Shown: piece after piece, positions 1-8,796 of the stretch | Layout: the number at the start of each line of letters is the position of its first letter | How positions within the stretch are numbered: the stretch's first letter is position 1 | From: Vreelandella arcis | GTDB taxonomy: Bacteria; Pseudomonadota; Gammaproteobacteria; Pseudomonadales; Halomonadaceae | Length of the DNA stretch: 64,000 bases | Assembly (NCBI RefSeq): GCF_900103865.1 | Contig: NZ_FNII01000014.1 | Coordinates: 1 to 64,000, forward strand | Direction of reading: 5' to 3' | Notes under the pieces: generated by a model | The model's database searches: none | What the model saw: the letters and a program-made list of their open reading frames with translations, nothing else | What the model was told of the DNA's origin: nothing | Position numbers and translations under genes: made by a program

Positions 1-1958
1 TCATCGCCGTCGGCCCGTACCACATTGATCGTCGGCGTGGAGTCGTCCTGCAGCGTCAGCGTGGCCGTCGCAGTGGACGTGTCGCCATCGCCATCGGTGA
101 GGGTGTATTGGAAGCTGACCTCGCCTTCTTCCCCCGGTGCCGGGGTGTAAGTGAAGGTGCCATCGTCGTTGTAGGCCAGGCTGCCGTTGCCGGTGAGGCT
201 GTCGGCTACCAGGGCGACCCCGGTAGTCAGGTCCACGCCGTCAGCGCCCGCCTCGTCATTGGCAACCACGTCGATCAGTACCTGATCGTTCTCTTGATCC
301 TGGGTGACATCGTCGGCATTGGCGATCGGGCCATCGTCCACAAATTGCAACAGCTCGGCGAGGTCGTAGCTAATGCTATCGCTGGCCTGATCACCGTCGT
401 TGTCGATAACGACCAGTTCTGCACCTAGGGAGATTAAGCCTGAATCAAGCGAAATGCTCTCGCCGGGCTCTACTCCTTCAGGATGATCGATGGCCTGGAA
501 CTGCTCTAGAGTGATGGTGGGTTCACTTTCACCCTCTCCTTCACCTGACGTAATGAATAGTGCAAAAACAAGACTTTCTGATGCACCTTCACCACCGTCG
601 ACGGAGAGCTCGGGGTCTGTCGAGCCGAGAATAGCGACATTGCCATCCGGGCCTTCGACTTCATGTAAGTAGATGGTATTGCCATCGGCTTCAAGCCCTG
701 AATCACGGGGGCCTGACTCTTCACCTTGGGCATTCAAGCTTAGCGAGTAAGACCAAGTGCTGGAGCCGAGACCATCAGCGCCAGGGAGGACGGTGGAACT
801 AAAGAAATCCGACATATCGCGGGTATTGACCAGCGACTGCTCTGGGTTATCCACCGGTGGTATTGGCTCGGGGTTGACCTCTCCGGGCAGCAGATTTGGG
901 TTGGGAGAATCCGGCGACTGATCATCATCTCCAAAGAATGAGCTTAGCTCTGCATCGGAGGTGGTCAGGGTGAGGCTATCAATGCCGTCTTGGGCGAACA
1001 CTTCAACGGTTGGCGCGTCGTCAAGGATAGTAATTTCGAGGCTATTAGATGCCGTGTTGCCGCCCGAATCAGTGACGGTATAAACGAGACTGGCCAGGGC
1101 TTCTTCGGTACCTTCTTCGTGCAGCAGGTTACTGGCCTGGGTAAAGACAAAGTCACCCGTTTGAGGATCAATCTGGACTTGAAACAGGAACGGCTCGTCA
1201 GGGTTGCTACTCTGAACACGGTCGTTTGATGCCGTAAGCGTATTGCTGGCTGCATCCCACTCTAAGGTGAAGCTTTCCTGGCCGATGCTTAGCGTTTCGC
1301 CGTCCATGCCGACAAAGCCAATGCTGCCAGCGCCCAGAGGCCCAAAGCTGAAATCAATGCTTCCGTTCGCCGTTATGCTATTGAATTGAGATTGTTCACC
1401 GGACACCAATTGACTTTCATCAAGCGTGATACTTGCTGGGCCAGCCGTCGGGTTACCTTCGATTTCCTCGTCAGCGGCAGCGGGCGCAGCAGCAAACTCA
1501 ACCGCATCAGGGCCACCCTCAGCACCAACTGCGTATTCATACTGCAGCCCCTGGACGGATTCTTCGATACGCGCGAGCTGGACGAAGTCGGAGCCACCGC
1601 CGCCCCCGCCAGCAGCGCCACCACCTGCGGCAGTCGCTTCAAGGAGCTCAAGCAGGTCACCATCTTCTTCTTCCAGTGCGGAAAGCAGCGCTTCTACTTC
1701 TCCGTCCTGGGCGACGGTTTCTTCTTCGGTGGGGGCGTTTTCGGCATCCACGTCATTGGTAATGGCGACTTCTTCGTCGGCACCAATCGTGGTGGGCGGC
1801 AAGCCATCGTCAAAATCAAGTTGAACACTGCCGTTGGTAGAGGTGACCAGCGTCTCGCCTTCCTGTAGAGCATCGCCGACGGCTAGCTCTCTCAGGTTGC
1901 CATCAGGATCGCGTGCCCAAGCCTGACCAGTAATGGTGACAACGGTTGCAATGCTCAT
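1..1958 (-). CDS. LapA-type RTX/VCBS biofilm adhesin, N-terminal part (runs off left edge)
   Basis: The frame starts at ATG 1958 after a GAGGA-type ribosome site and stays open for 652 codons to the window edge, so the C-terminus is missing. Residues 1-130 look like the retention module of LapA-family adhesins: a folded head (MSIATVVTITGQAW...), an acidic linker, then T109-A110-A111-G112 followed by a Gly-rich stretch and SDFVQLARIEE. In LapA, the periplasmic protease LapG cuts inside such a TAAG motif to release the adhesin. The rest is acidic Ig-like or cadherin/VCBS-like repeat sequence with motifs such as YTVTDSGGN, FQYTLTDGDGDTST and FTYTPAPGEEG. The dedicated type I secretion genes lie just upstream on the same strand. 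LapD/LapG homologues are not in the window. Expected role: large outer-membrane-tethered adhesin for surface attachment. Total length and the C-terminal secretion signal cannot be seen. Confidence 0.85.
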   Translation of the reverse strand, partial: MSIATVVTITGQAWARDPDGNLRELAVGDALQEGETLVTSTNGSVQLDFDDGLPPTTIGADEEVAITNDVDAENAPTEEETVAQDGEVEALLSALEEEDGDLLELLEATAAGGGAAGGGGGGSDFVQLARIEESVQGLQYEYAVGAEGGPDAVEFAAAPAAADEEIEGNPTAGPASITLDESQLVSGEQSQFNSITANGSIDFSFGPLGAGSIGFVGMDGETLSIGQESFTLEWDAASNTLTASNDRVQSSNPDEPFLFQVQIDPQTGDFVFTQASNLLHEEGTEEALASLVYTVTDSGGNTASNSLEITILDDAPTVEVFAQDGIDSLTLTTSDAELSSFFGDDDQSPDSPNPNLLPGEVNPEPIPPVDNPEQSLVNTRDMSDFFSSTVLPGADGLGSSTWSYSLSLNAQGEESGPRDSGLEADGNTIYLHEVEGPDGNVAILGSTDPELSVDGGEGASESLVFALFITSGEGEGESEPTITLEQFQAIDHPEGVEPGESISLDSGLISLGAELVVIDNDGDQASDSISYDLAELLQFVDDGPIANADDVTQDQENDQVLIDVVANDEAGADGVDLTTGVALVADSLTGNGSLAYNDDGTFTYTPAPGEEGEVSFQYTLTDGDGDTSTATATLTLQDDSTPTINVVRADGD

Positions 1959-2194
1959 AGGAGTCATCCTCTAACAACAGAAATAAGGTTTTATATTGAC
2001 AATCAGGTTAGGCTAGGCTGGGGAAGCTTAGTATTGGACTGTGGTACAGGAAGGAGGACTATTTTGGCAGTGTCACTTCATACATACAGAGGTGGCATCA
2101 GGCGCACCCCCAGCGGCAGAGAAAAGGCGAATAGCTGAGTGAGGAGGCTGACACATCGCCATCCAAAAATGACGATATCAGCGCTTGGTACTGG
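1959..2194 (-). promoter_or_regulatory. Leader region of the adhesin gene, promoter not resolved
   Basis: These 236 bases separate the LuxR stop from the adhesin ATG and contain no convincing gene. They should hold the adhesin's own promoter if it has one. A TTGTCA hexamer is present in the minus-strand reading near 2000, but no -10 box sits at a suitable distance. No sigma-54 -24/-12 pair was found. Cotranscription from the secretion genes is equally possible. Confidence 0.3.
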
Positions 2195-2839
2195 CTACTT
2201 GGAAGAGGAGTAGCTAGGGGCGTTACTGACCTTTTCCGACGCGCCTTTGCCGGTGAGCTTGATAATCAACTGTAGCCGGTCGTGGATATCCAGCTTACTG
2301 AAAATGGCAGTCAAGTGGGCTTTCACTGTTCTTTCTGTGATATCGAGTTCTCGGGCGACAACTTTATTACTGGCTCCCTTGGCCACCGCCAGGGCCACTT
2401 CGCGCTCGCGTTGGGTGAGCGCTTCCAGCACCGATGATTGAACCTGCTGATCACCATTGAGTAGCCGCCAGGTGCTACCCATGACTTGTGCCATTAGATC
2501 AGGCGGTACCCAAATCCCCTGATTCATCACCACGGTGGCAATTTGTTTTAACGTATCGGCGGGACTCAGAGCATGCGCGTAGCCTCTTGCACCTTGCTGA
2601 AGCGCCTCCATCGCTGCGCTGTTCTCCGGTATCATCGAGAGCACAACGACGGTGGCACGCTGCGCCAGGCGGCGTAGAAAGGGGCCATCAGCGGCATGCT
2701 CTTCTTTCAGCACCCACACCACGGTGTCAGCGCCAGCCCATGCCTCGGCCTGCTCTGACGTCACACATTTCGCCTCGGCAAATGCGGCTTGCCAGCGGGG
2801 CATTAACGCCTGATCTTGCGTGACAAAAAGGTGGTTCAT
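2195..2839 (-). CDS. LuxR-family regulator with degenerate receiver domain
   Basis: A 214-aa protein. Residues 141-196 form a clear LuxR/NarL helix-turn-helix (LTQREREVALAVAKG...TVKAHLTAIFSKL). Residues 1-120 resemble a response-regulator receiver (VVVLSMIPE...GARGYAHALSPADTLKQI), but the strand where the phospho-acceptor Asp should sit reads TVVWVLKEE near residues 39-47. There is no Asp there and the early acidic pair is missing, so control by phosphorylation is unlikely. Its ATG overlaps the TGA of the HlyD gene (TGATG), so it belongs to the secretion operon and precedes the adhesin gene. Inferred role: operon-embedded regulator of adhesin expression or biofilm formation. The direct target is unknown. 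Confidence 0.8.
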   Translation of the reverse strand: MNHLFVTQDQALMPRWQAAFAEAKCVTSEQAEAWAGADTVVWVLKEEHAADGPFLRRLAQRATVVVLSMIPENSAAMEALQQGARGYAHALSPADTLKQIATVVMNQGIWVPPDLMAQVMGSTWRLLNGDQQVQSSVLEALTQREREVALAVAKGASNKVVARELDITERTVKAHLTAIFSKLDIHDRLQLIIKLTGKGASEKVSNAPSYSSSK

Positions 2840-4266
2840 CAGCGTTCCCCTAATGAATTATTCCACGCGCGCAGGACGGGTTTCAGGAGAAACTCCATCA
2901 CCGTGCGCTTGCCGGTCATAATATCCACCTGGGCGGTCATGCCGGGAATGATATCCATTTCTTCGTTATTAATCTCACCCTGCTCGGTACGCACCCGCAC
3001 GCGATAGAAGGTGTTGTCATCGTCATCAGTAATCGTGTCGGCACTGATATTTTCGAGCTCGGCTTTTAACCCCCCATACTGGGAATAGTCGTAAGCCGTT
3101 AGTTTGACGGTTGCCTCTTGCCCGGGGCTCAGGAAGGCAATGTCCTGGGGTGCGATACGTGCCTCAACCAGTAGCCGATCGTCAGTAGGGATAATATCGA
3201 CCACGTCCTCCCCGGCTTGAGCAACACCCCCAATGGTCGTGATGTGCAGCGTTTGCACTACCCCTTTAACCGGCGAACGAATATCGGCGAGTTGCACGCG
3301 GTTCTGTAAGCCCGAACTGCCTTCATCCAGCGCCGCTATTTCACTCAGCGTATCGGATAGGTCGTTGCGCCACTGGCTACGCCGTTCAGCGCCCAATTCA
3401 CGCAACTGCGATTCACTTTCCTCAACGGCGGCTTCGAGACGCTCAATCGCCGCGTTTGCTTGGTCGCGCTCCCCACGGTTTCGGGAAACCTCACGCTCCA
3501 GACGCAGCACTTCGACTTCCGATACCGCGCCCGACGATAACAACGGACGCGTTAGCTGAAGCTCTTCATTGGCCATCTGCAGCTCGCGGGCCGCCGTATC
3601 ACGCCGCAGTTTTGCCTCAAGCAACTCGGCTTCGCGTTGGCGGACGCGGTCGCGAATAACGGCTTCCTGCTGGCGTAATTCATACAAGCTACTTTGATAA
3701 GCTTCACGCTCTTGCGAAACGGCGAGTGGCGCATCTGCCAGCAACTCATCACTGGGCGAGAAGTCAGTGTCTGTCACCAGGGCACGCAGCCGCTCGGCAC
3801 GGGCTTTCAGCGCCTGTGCTTGAACGCGGTTCTCACGGAAATCGGAGACAAACCGAGTAGGGTCGATCCGCATAATGACCTCGCCCGCCTCCACCATCTG
3901 GCCTTCCTGGACGAGGATTTCTTCTACTACGCCGCCGTCGAAAGATTGGACACGCTGTAGCTGTTGCGCGGGGATGACGCGGCCCTGGCCACGAGTGACT
4001 TCGTCAATTTCCGCAAAAGAAGCCCACACCAGCAGCGCAATTACCGCGAGCAAAAGGGTGTAAAGAAACGCCCGCGCGCGCAGCGGGTCTTGCTGCATAC
4101 GCGCCCAATCGGCATCGCTTGCCCAGTCGCGGTTTAAGTGAGCCGAGGTTACCCGTTTGGAAAAGAGCCGATCCATAAACGGGCGAAAGGGCTTACCGCC
4201 TTTTTCACTAAATCGACCTAGTGCTTCAAAGCCTTGCTGCTCGGCGGTTTTACGCTTTTTGGCCAT
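2839..4266 (-). CDS. HlyD-family type I secretion adaptor (LapC-like)
   Basis: A 475-aa periplasmic adaptor of a type I secretion system. It has a cytoplasmic N-terminus of about 65 residues, one membrane span near residues 66-86 (AFLYTLLLAVIALLVWASFA), a lipoyl/biotinyl-type half (GGVVEEILVQEGQMVEAGEVI) and a long charged coiled-coil. The C-terminal beta-barrel part contains DIRSPVKGVVQTLHITTIGGV and ends with MTAQVDIMTGKRTVMEFLLKP, typical of HlyD/LapC/PrtE. A strong GGAGG precedes the ATG. The start overlaps the stop of the upstream ABC transporter (TAATG), so the two are translationally coupled. Context says it links that transporter to the TolC protein to export the neighbouring adhesin. 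Confidence 0.93.
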   Translation of the reverse strand: MAKKRKTAEQQGFEALGRFSEKGGKPFRPFMDRLFSKRVTSAHLNRDWASDADWARMQQDPLRARAFLYTLLLAVIALLVWASFAEIDEVTRGQGRVIPAQQLQRVQSFDGGVVEEILVQEGQMVEAGEVIMRIDPTRFVSDFRENRVQAQALKARAERLRALVTDTDFSPSDELLADAPLAVSQEREAYQSSLYELRQQEAVIRDRVRQREAELLEAKLRRDTAARELQMANEELQLTRPLLSSGAVSEVEVLRLEREVSRNRGERDQANAAIERLEAAVEESESQLRELGAERRSQWRNDLSDTLSEIAALDEGSSGLQNRVQLADIRSPVKGVVQTLHITTIGGVAQAGEDVVDIIPTDDRLLVEARIAPQDIAFLSPGQEATVKLTAYDYSQYGGLKAELENISADTITDDDDNTFYRVRVRTEQGEINNEEMDIIPGMTAQVDIMTGKRTVMEFLLKPVLRAWNNSLGER

Positions 4267-6434
4267 TAACTCGCCCTCCCAACTTGGCCTTTGCGCAGGG
4301 CTTCGACGACTTGCTCGCGGGGGCCATCAGCGACGACTTTACCCGCATCCATGACTATAATACGGTCGACCAACGAGAGCAGCGATGTACGATGAGTAAC
4401 GATCACCATGGTTTTTTCTTCGCTGAAACGAGTGAGGTTTTTCTTCAATACCTCTTCACTGGCGTGGTCCATGGCGCTGGTCGGCTCATCGAGCAAGAGT
4501 ACGGTCGGGTTGCTGACCAGCGCTCGCGCTATCGCCACCGATTGACGCTGCCCGCCGGAAAGCATGTTACCGCCCTCACCCACCGGCAAATCGAGCCCAT
4601 GGGGGTGAGATTTAACCAGCGACTCAAGGCCACTTAACCTAACGGCCTCGAGCAATGCTTCGTCATCGACGCCCTCGTTCCCCCCGCCGGCCACAATGTT
4701 TTCGCGCAGGGAGCCAAAAAATAGCGCGATATCCTGCGGCACGTAGCCAATGTGACGGCGTAACTGCATAGGGTCGAACTGGCGTATGTCCACGTCATCG
4801 AGAAAGATGGCACCGCCGGTGGGCTGATACAGCGCCAGCAACAGCTTACTGAGGGTTGATTTACCCGAGCCGACACGCCCGATTAGGGCAACTTTTTCAC
4901 CGGGTTTAAGCCGGAAGCTGACGTCGTTTAAGGCATTACGTTCCGCCTCTGGATAGCTCAGGCTCACGCCGTCGAATTTAATATCGCCACGAACCACCGG
5001 GCGGCTGATATAGGCTTTGCCTTCGACGCGCTCAACAGGCTTATCCATCACCTCATTGAGCGATTGCAACGCGGTGGATGACTGGTGGTACTGGGCCATC
5101 AACCCCGCCGCTTGGCTGATCGGCGCCATGGCGCGGGAAGACAGCAAATAAGCCGCAATTAACCCGCCCTGGGTTAAATCACCTTCGATGATCAGGTATA
5201 CCCCGATAACGATGATTGCCACCGCCACGGTGTGTTGCGTCCATAGCGCCACGCTGGTAACCGAGGAGCTAACAAGGCGTAACTGGGCCGAGGTGCGCGA
5301 TAGAAAAGCCGATGCCCGCTCCCACATGCCTTGCAAGCGGCTTTCGCTGCGTAGTGCTTTGACAGTTTCCAAATTCCCCACGGATTCCACCAGAGTGGCG
5401 TTGCGCTGGGCGCCAATGCGCCAGGTGGTTTCGGAGAGTTCGTGTAGTTTGCTCTGCGCGGCCAGTGCGTATAGAAAAACAAAGGTCGCCCCCACCACAA
5501 TTGGGATCACTAGCGGCACCCCGATGAGCGCGATAATTGCGGCGAAGAGAATCACAAAGGGCAGATCCACCAACGCCACGACGGTGGCCGAACCAATAAA
5601 CGCGCGGACGGATTCGAACGATTGCAGCGTGGCCGTGAATGAGCCGGTCGACGCTGGTTTGGCTTCCATACGCATGCCCAACACGCGTGACATGATACTG
5701 GAGGTTAACTTGACGTCGGCACGACTGGCCGCCAGATCCACAAAGGCGTTGCGCATCAAACGCAGCGCCAGGTCGAAGCACAGCACGATGAAGATGCCTA
5801 CCGCCAGCACCCAGAGGGTTTCAGTGGCCGCGTTGGGCACCACTCGATCGTAAACGTTCATCACGAACAGGGGCATGGCCACGGCAAACAGGTTGATCAC
5901 CGCCGATCCGATCAACACATCACGATAAAGCTTGCGGTTTTCGCGGATAACGCCCCAAAACCAGTGCCGTGAGCGCTGCTTTTTAACTTCGGGGCCGCGC
6001 GCATCGAAACGATACTTTGGCCTCACATAGGCCGCTTGGCCGCTGTAAGCATCCTGCAAGCCGACCAAGCTGACAACAGAGCTTGCATCGCCAAGCTCAG
6101 GGAAAATCACTTCCGCCTGGCGATTTTTAAGATCCAGGTTGAGCAGTACACAGGCACGCCCGGACTCAAGCAGCAAAATAGCCGGAAACAAGGCGGGGTT
6201 CAGCTGTGAAAGGCGTGACTTGACCAGCCGAGCCGTCAGGTCAGCGCGCGCCGCCGCACGTCCCAACACCCCTGGCGTCAACCTGCCCTCCTCAAGCGGG
6301 AGACCTGCAAGAAGTGCTTCTCGCGTGGCATCGTGATGGTGAATTGAGGCGACAGCGACCAAACATTCCAGCAGCTCGTCTGTCTCGGTTCTGTTAGCTT
6401 GTTCGTCTGACGTTACGTCTTTTTCGTTAGACAC
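4266..6434 (-). CDS. Type I secretion ABC transporter with C39-like domain (LapB-like)
   Basis: A 722-aa permease-ATPase. Residues 1-140 are a C39-peptidase-like domain lacking the catalytic Cys (ECLVAVASIHHHDAT...), the proteolytically dead form typical of RTX/LapA exporters. A six-helix membrane domain follows (SAVINLFAVAMPLFVMNVYDRVVPN onward). The nucleotide-binding domain has Walker A GRVGSGKST, the signature LSGGQRQ, Walker B VLLLDEPTSAMD and a switch His in IVTHR. The start is GTG at 6434; an ATG at 6438 is out of frame. It lies downstream of tolC with a 121-base gap holding a stem-loop, and overlaps hlyD. Inner-membrane energizer of adhesin export. Confidence 0.93.
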   Translation of the reverse strand: MSNEKDVTSDEQANRTETDELLECLVAVASIHHHDATREALLAGLPLEEGRLTPGVLGRAAARADLTARLVKSRLSQLNPALFPAILLLESGRACVLLNLDLKNRQAEVIFPELGDASSVVSLVGLQDAYSGQAAYVRPKYRFDARGPEVKKQRSRHWFWGVIRENRKLYRDVLIGSAVINLFAVAMPLFVMNVYDRVVPNAATETLWVLAVGIFIVLCFDLALRLMRNAFVDLAASRADVKLTSSIMSRVLGMRMEAKPASTGSFTATLQSFESVRAFIGSATVVALVDLPFVILFAAIIALIGVPLVIPIVVGATFVFLYALAAQSKLHELSETTWRIGAQRNATLVESVGNLETVKALRSESRLQGMWERASAFLSRTSAQLRLVSSSVTSVALWTQHTVAVAIIVIGVYLIIEGDLTQGGLIAAYLLSSRAMAPISQAAGLMAQYHQSSTALQSLNEVMDKPVERVEGKAYISRPVVRGDIKFDGVSLSYPEAERNALNDVSFRLKPGEKVALIGRVGSGKSTLSKLLLALYQPTGGAIFLDDVDIRQFDPMQLRRHIGYVPQDIALFFGSLRENIVAGGGNEGVDDEALLEAVRLSGLESLVKSHPHGLDLPVGEGGNMLSGGQRQSVAIARALVSNPTVLLLDEPTSAMDHASEEVLKKNLTRFSEEKTMVIVTHRTSLLSLVDRIIVMDAGKVVADGPREQVVEALRKGQVGRAS

Positions 6435-6488
6435 ACATACCCCAAATCATAAATACCGCCTGCTCAGATTAGTACGCCCAGCGCCGCT

Positions 6489-6532
6489 GTTTCGCGCACT
6501 TATCCATTAAAAGAGTGGATAGCACGCGAAAC
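6489..6532. other. Two-part stem-loop between tolC and the lapB-like gene
   Basis: GTTTCGCG (6489-6496) pairs with CGCGAAAC (6525-6532), and inside it TATCCA (6501-6506) pairs with TGGATA (6516-6521). There is no T-run on either side, so it does not look like a rho-independent terminator. An mRNA stability or attenuation element separating the outer-membrane component from the rest of the operon is possible. Confidence 0.5.
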
Positions 6533-6555
6533 AACCTAAAGCGACATCTTCTTGA

Positions 6556-8397
6556 TTAACTGCTGACAGGAAACGCTTCGCCATACCCCATATCGCTCAA
6601 CTGGCGACGAAAGCTTGGCGTAGCATCAGGGGTGACGGCTACTTGAACACGGTACAAATCCCCACCGTTAACGACGCGGGCTGGCGTGTTCAACTGATTT
6701 TCAAGTTCTTTTTGCAACTCAACGGCAGAGGCTTGGCTACTGAGGGCCGCTACCTGGAAAAAAGAACTTTCATGCGCTGGCGTGGCGTTAACGAGCTCAT
6801 CCGTGAACGTTGAAGAATGATTTGAGGGCTTGCCTGATCCTTCAGAGGTCGAAAGCGTGTCAACGGTGCTTTTCACATCAAACGAACGCGTTGTACTGAC
6901 ATCCGAAGATATACCATCGCCTACATTTCCCACCAGATCTTCCAGCGTGTAATTTGCCGGTGCCTGACTGGGGCAAATAGTCTCACCGTCAAGTTCAACG
7001 CCATCGCTCTCCAGATCTGCCAGGCTGGGCATGTCGGCACGCGACACTTCCAAGGTGCGCATCAACTGTCCCATTGCCGCCAGTGTCTCGGCATCGGCAA
7101 TGGCCACGTCGTACTGGGCATTGACGTAGGCGCGGCTCGCTTCAAAGAATTCGTTCTCACTGTCCAGCACGTCGAGCAAGGTACGTTCGCCGATATCAAA
7201 CTGCTGCTGGTAGGCGCCTCGAACACGATCGATCGATTGGCGATGCTGATTCAGGTATTGCATCTGCTCGCGCAAACGCTGTGTATCCGCGTAAGCAATT
7301 TGGGTGGTTTGACGCACGTTGTGACAGGCCAGCTCGCGATTATCGACCGCTTCCTCAATGCGTTCACTCGCTGCACGGAATGAGGCCAGGTCTGAACCAC
7401 CCCGGTATAGGTTCATGCTGGCAACAAGTTCGATGCTGCTCTGGTCACGACGACCGAATGCTGACGAGTCATCGTTATTATTGCCGGTACGTCCCACGAT
7501 ATCGACCCGCGGATGGAAACCTGATTCCGCGATGTCCTGCTCCGCGCGAGACGCGGCGATGTCTTCAATCGCGGCGTGAAAGTCAGGATTACCTTCAAAG
7601 GCAAGGTTGACTGCCTCTTGCACCGAGCTTGGCAACTCATCCGCCAGTTCCGGCGTGGGTGCCAGGTTTTCAACCGGTAGGTCGCCGACGATGCGGTTAT
7701 AGCGGGCCGAGACATCGTGCAGATTTGAGGCTTCGGTCAGCAGGTTGGATTCGGCCAGTGCGACACGGCCGGAAATTTGCTCAAGATCAACACCGCGGCC
7801 TGCGCCGGAGAGCGCACGCTCTTCGATCTGATCGTAGACGCGCATGTGCTGGCGGTAATTATCCTGGGCCAGGCGAACCAGCTCACGATAGCGCAGCACA
7901 TCGGCGTAGGCCGTGGTCGCTTCCAGGGCAACGGTTTCACTGGCGCCTAACAGTTCGTAATAGCGTACCAACTCCGCCCGGTCCAGTTGCTCTACCCGAC
8001 CGGCAGTCGCAAAACCGTCGTAGACCATTTGGGTCAATTCGAGTTGCACGTAGTCGGTGTCATAACTACCGCGGCCATCACCTTCGACAGACTCTCGCCC
8101 TATGCCAGCGGTGGCATCAATGCTGGGCAAATAGCCGCCCCAGGCTTCGTCTCTGTCGTATCCCGCTGCATTGAATGCGCGGAACGCCGAGTTGACTTCA
8201 GGGTTCTGGGTGATCGCCTGCTGAACAGTCTCTTGCAAATTGGATGAACCCGGTATGGCCATACCGGATGGTAGTGACTGCGCCATCGCCTGGCTAAGCG
8301 GAAGGAGTGTCAGGCTGGTACCGATAGCGGCTGCCTGAATGATACGTGTCAAGCCAAACCGTTGGTAAAGCCCGTTGGTGCAACTGATTTTTTTCAT
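6556..8397 (-). CDS. TolC-family outer-membrane secretion protein fused to a C-terminal SPOR-like domain (LapE-like)
   Basis: A 613-aa protein. A signal peptide (MKKISCT... to AMAQ) is followed by two TolC-type repeats with long helices (residues about 50-460), including ERTLLDVLDSENEFFEA and AQYDVAIADAETLAAMGQL. After a Ser/Thr-rich linker, the last 80 or so residues read FFQVAALSSQASAVELQKEL ... PARVVNGGDLYRVQVAV, which fits a SPOR peptidoglycan-binding domain. The ATG at 8397 has AGGGGA eight bases upstream; an ATG five codons earlier has no site. TolC homologues are usually about 450 residues, so the extra 150 are accounted for by the linker and SPOR domain. It probably forms the outer-membrane exit duct for the adhesin. 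Confidence 0.9.
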   Translation of the reverse strand: MKKISCTNGLYQRFGLTRIIQAAAIGTSLTLLPLSQAMAQSLPSGMAIPGSSNLQETVQQAITQNPEVNSAFRAFNAAGYDRDEAWGGYLPSIDATAGIGRESVEGDGRGSYDTDYVQLELTQMVYDGFATAGRVEQLDRAELVRYYELLGASETVALEATTAYADVLRYRELVRLAQDNYRQHMRVYDQIEERALSGAGRGVDLEQISGRVALAESNLLTEASNLHDVSARYNRIVGDLPVENLAPTPELADELPSSVQEAVNLAFEGNPDFHAAIEDIAASRAEQDIAESGFHPRVDIVGRTGNNNDDSSAFGRRDQSSIELVASMNLYRGGSDLASFRAASERIEEAVDNRELACHNVRQTTQIAYADTQRLREQMQYLNQHRQSIDRVRGAYQQQFDIGERTLLDVLDSENEFFEASRAYVNAQYDVAIADAETLAAMGQLMRTLEVSRADMPSLADLESDGVELDGETICPSQAPANYTLEDLVGNVGDGISSDVSTTRSFDVKSTVDTLSTSEGSGKPSNHSSTFTDELVNATPAHESSFFQVAALSSQASAVELQKELENQLNTPARVVNGGDLYRVQVAVTPDATPSFRRQLSDMGYGEAFPVSS

Positions 8398-8796
8398 CTT
8401 TCGTCCCCTCATGGAATATGAGACAGCAACTGCAGCAAAACCACCGCAATCACCGATAGCAATTGATACGTTATTTTTTTATCGCGGGACTCACCTAACA
8501 CTCACACGATGTTCAGGTGGCGCATCCATTCCCGGCTTCCATACCCTGATGGTGCTTGGCTCTAGAGCCTTGCGTGTCCATGTCACCCATCTAAAGAGCT
8601 TAAGCACATTAATGGGCTCTTACCTACTTATAGCCTACAACGCGCAGGCTACGTCAGAATAATTAATGTAAGTAATCGTAACCCAAGATTACATTATACA
8701 CAAAAAAATGCGATAAATTTCTTATGTAGTGAGTATTGATATGTCAACCAATTGCGCTGGAACAAGCTTACCAGCGCCGATTTCAGCGCATTCACC
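8398..8796. promoter_or_regulatory. 399-bp gene-free region upstream of tolC
   Basis: No credible gene on either strand. The part from about 8640 to 8740 is AT-rich and contains the inverted repeat GTAATC (8672-8677) / GATTAC (8687-8692), which may be a regulator site. This interval should carry the promoter of the adhesin-secretion operon and the end of the transporter transcript. I could not assign -35/-10 boxes. Confidence 0.35.

Noticed and set aside
1386-1868. Plus-strand open frames opposite the adhesin gene
   Set aside because: They mirror the acidic low-complexity adhesin sequence; no ribosome site or family motif.
5188-5853. 221-codon plus-strand frame inside the lapB-like gene
   Set aside because: Antisense to conserved transporter motifs; composition is that of a shadow frame.
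8375-8662. 95-codon plus-strand frame upstream of tolC
   Set aside because: Starts inside tolC in antisense, no ribosome site, no recognizable domain.
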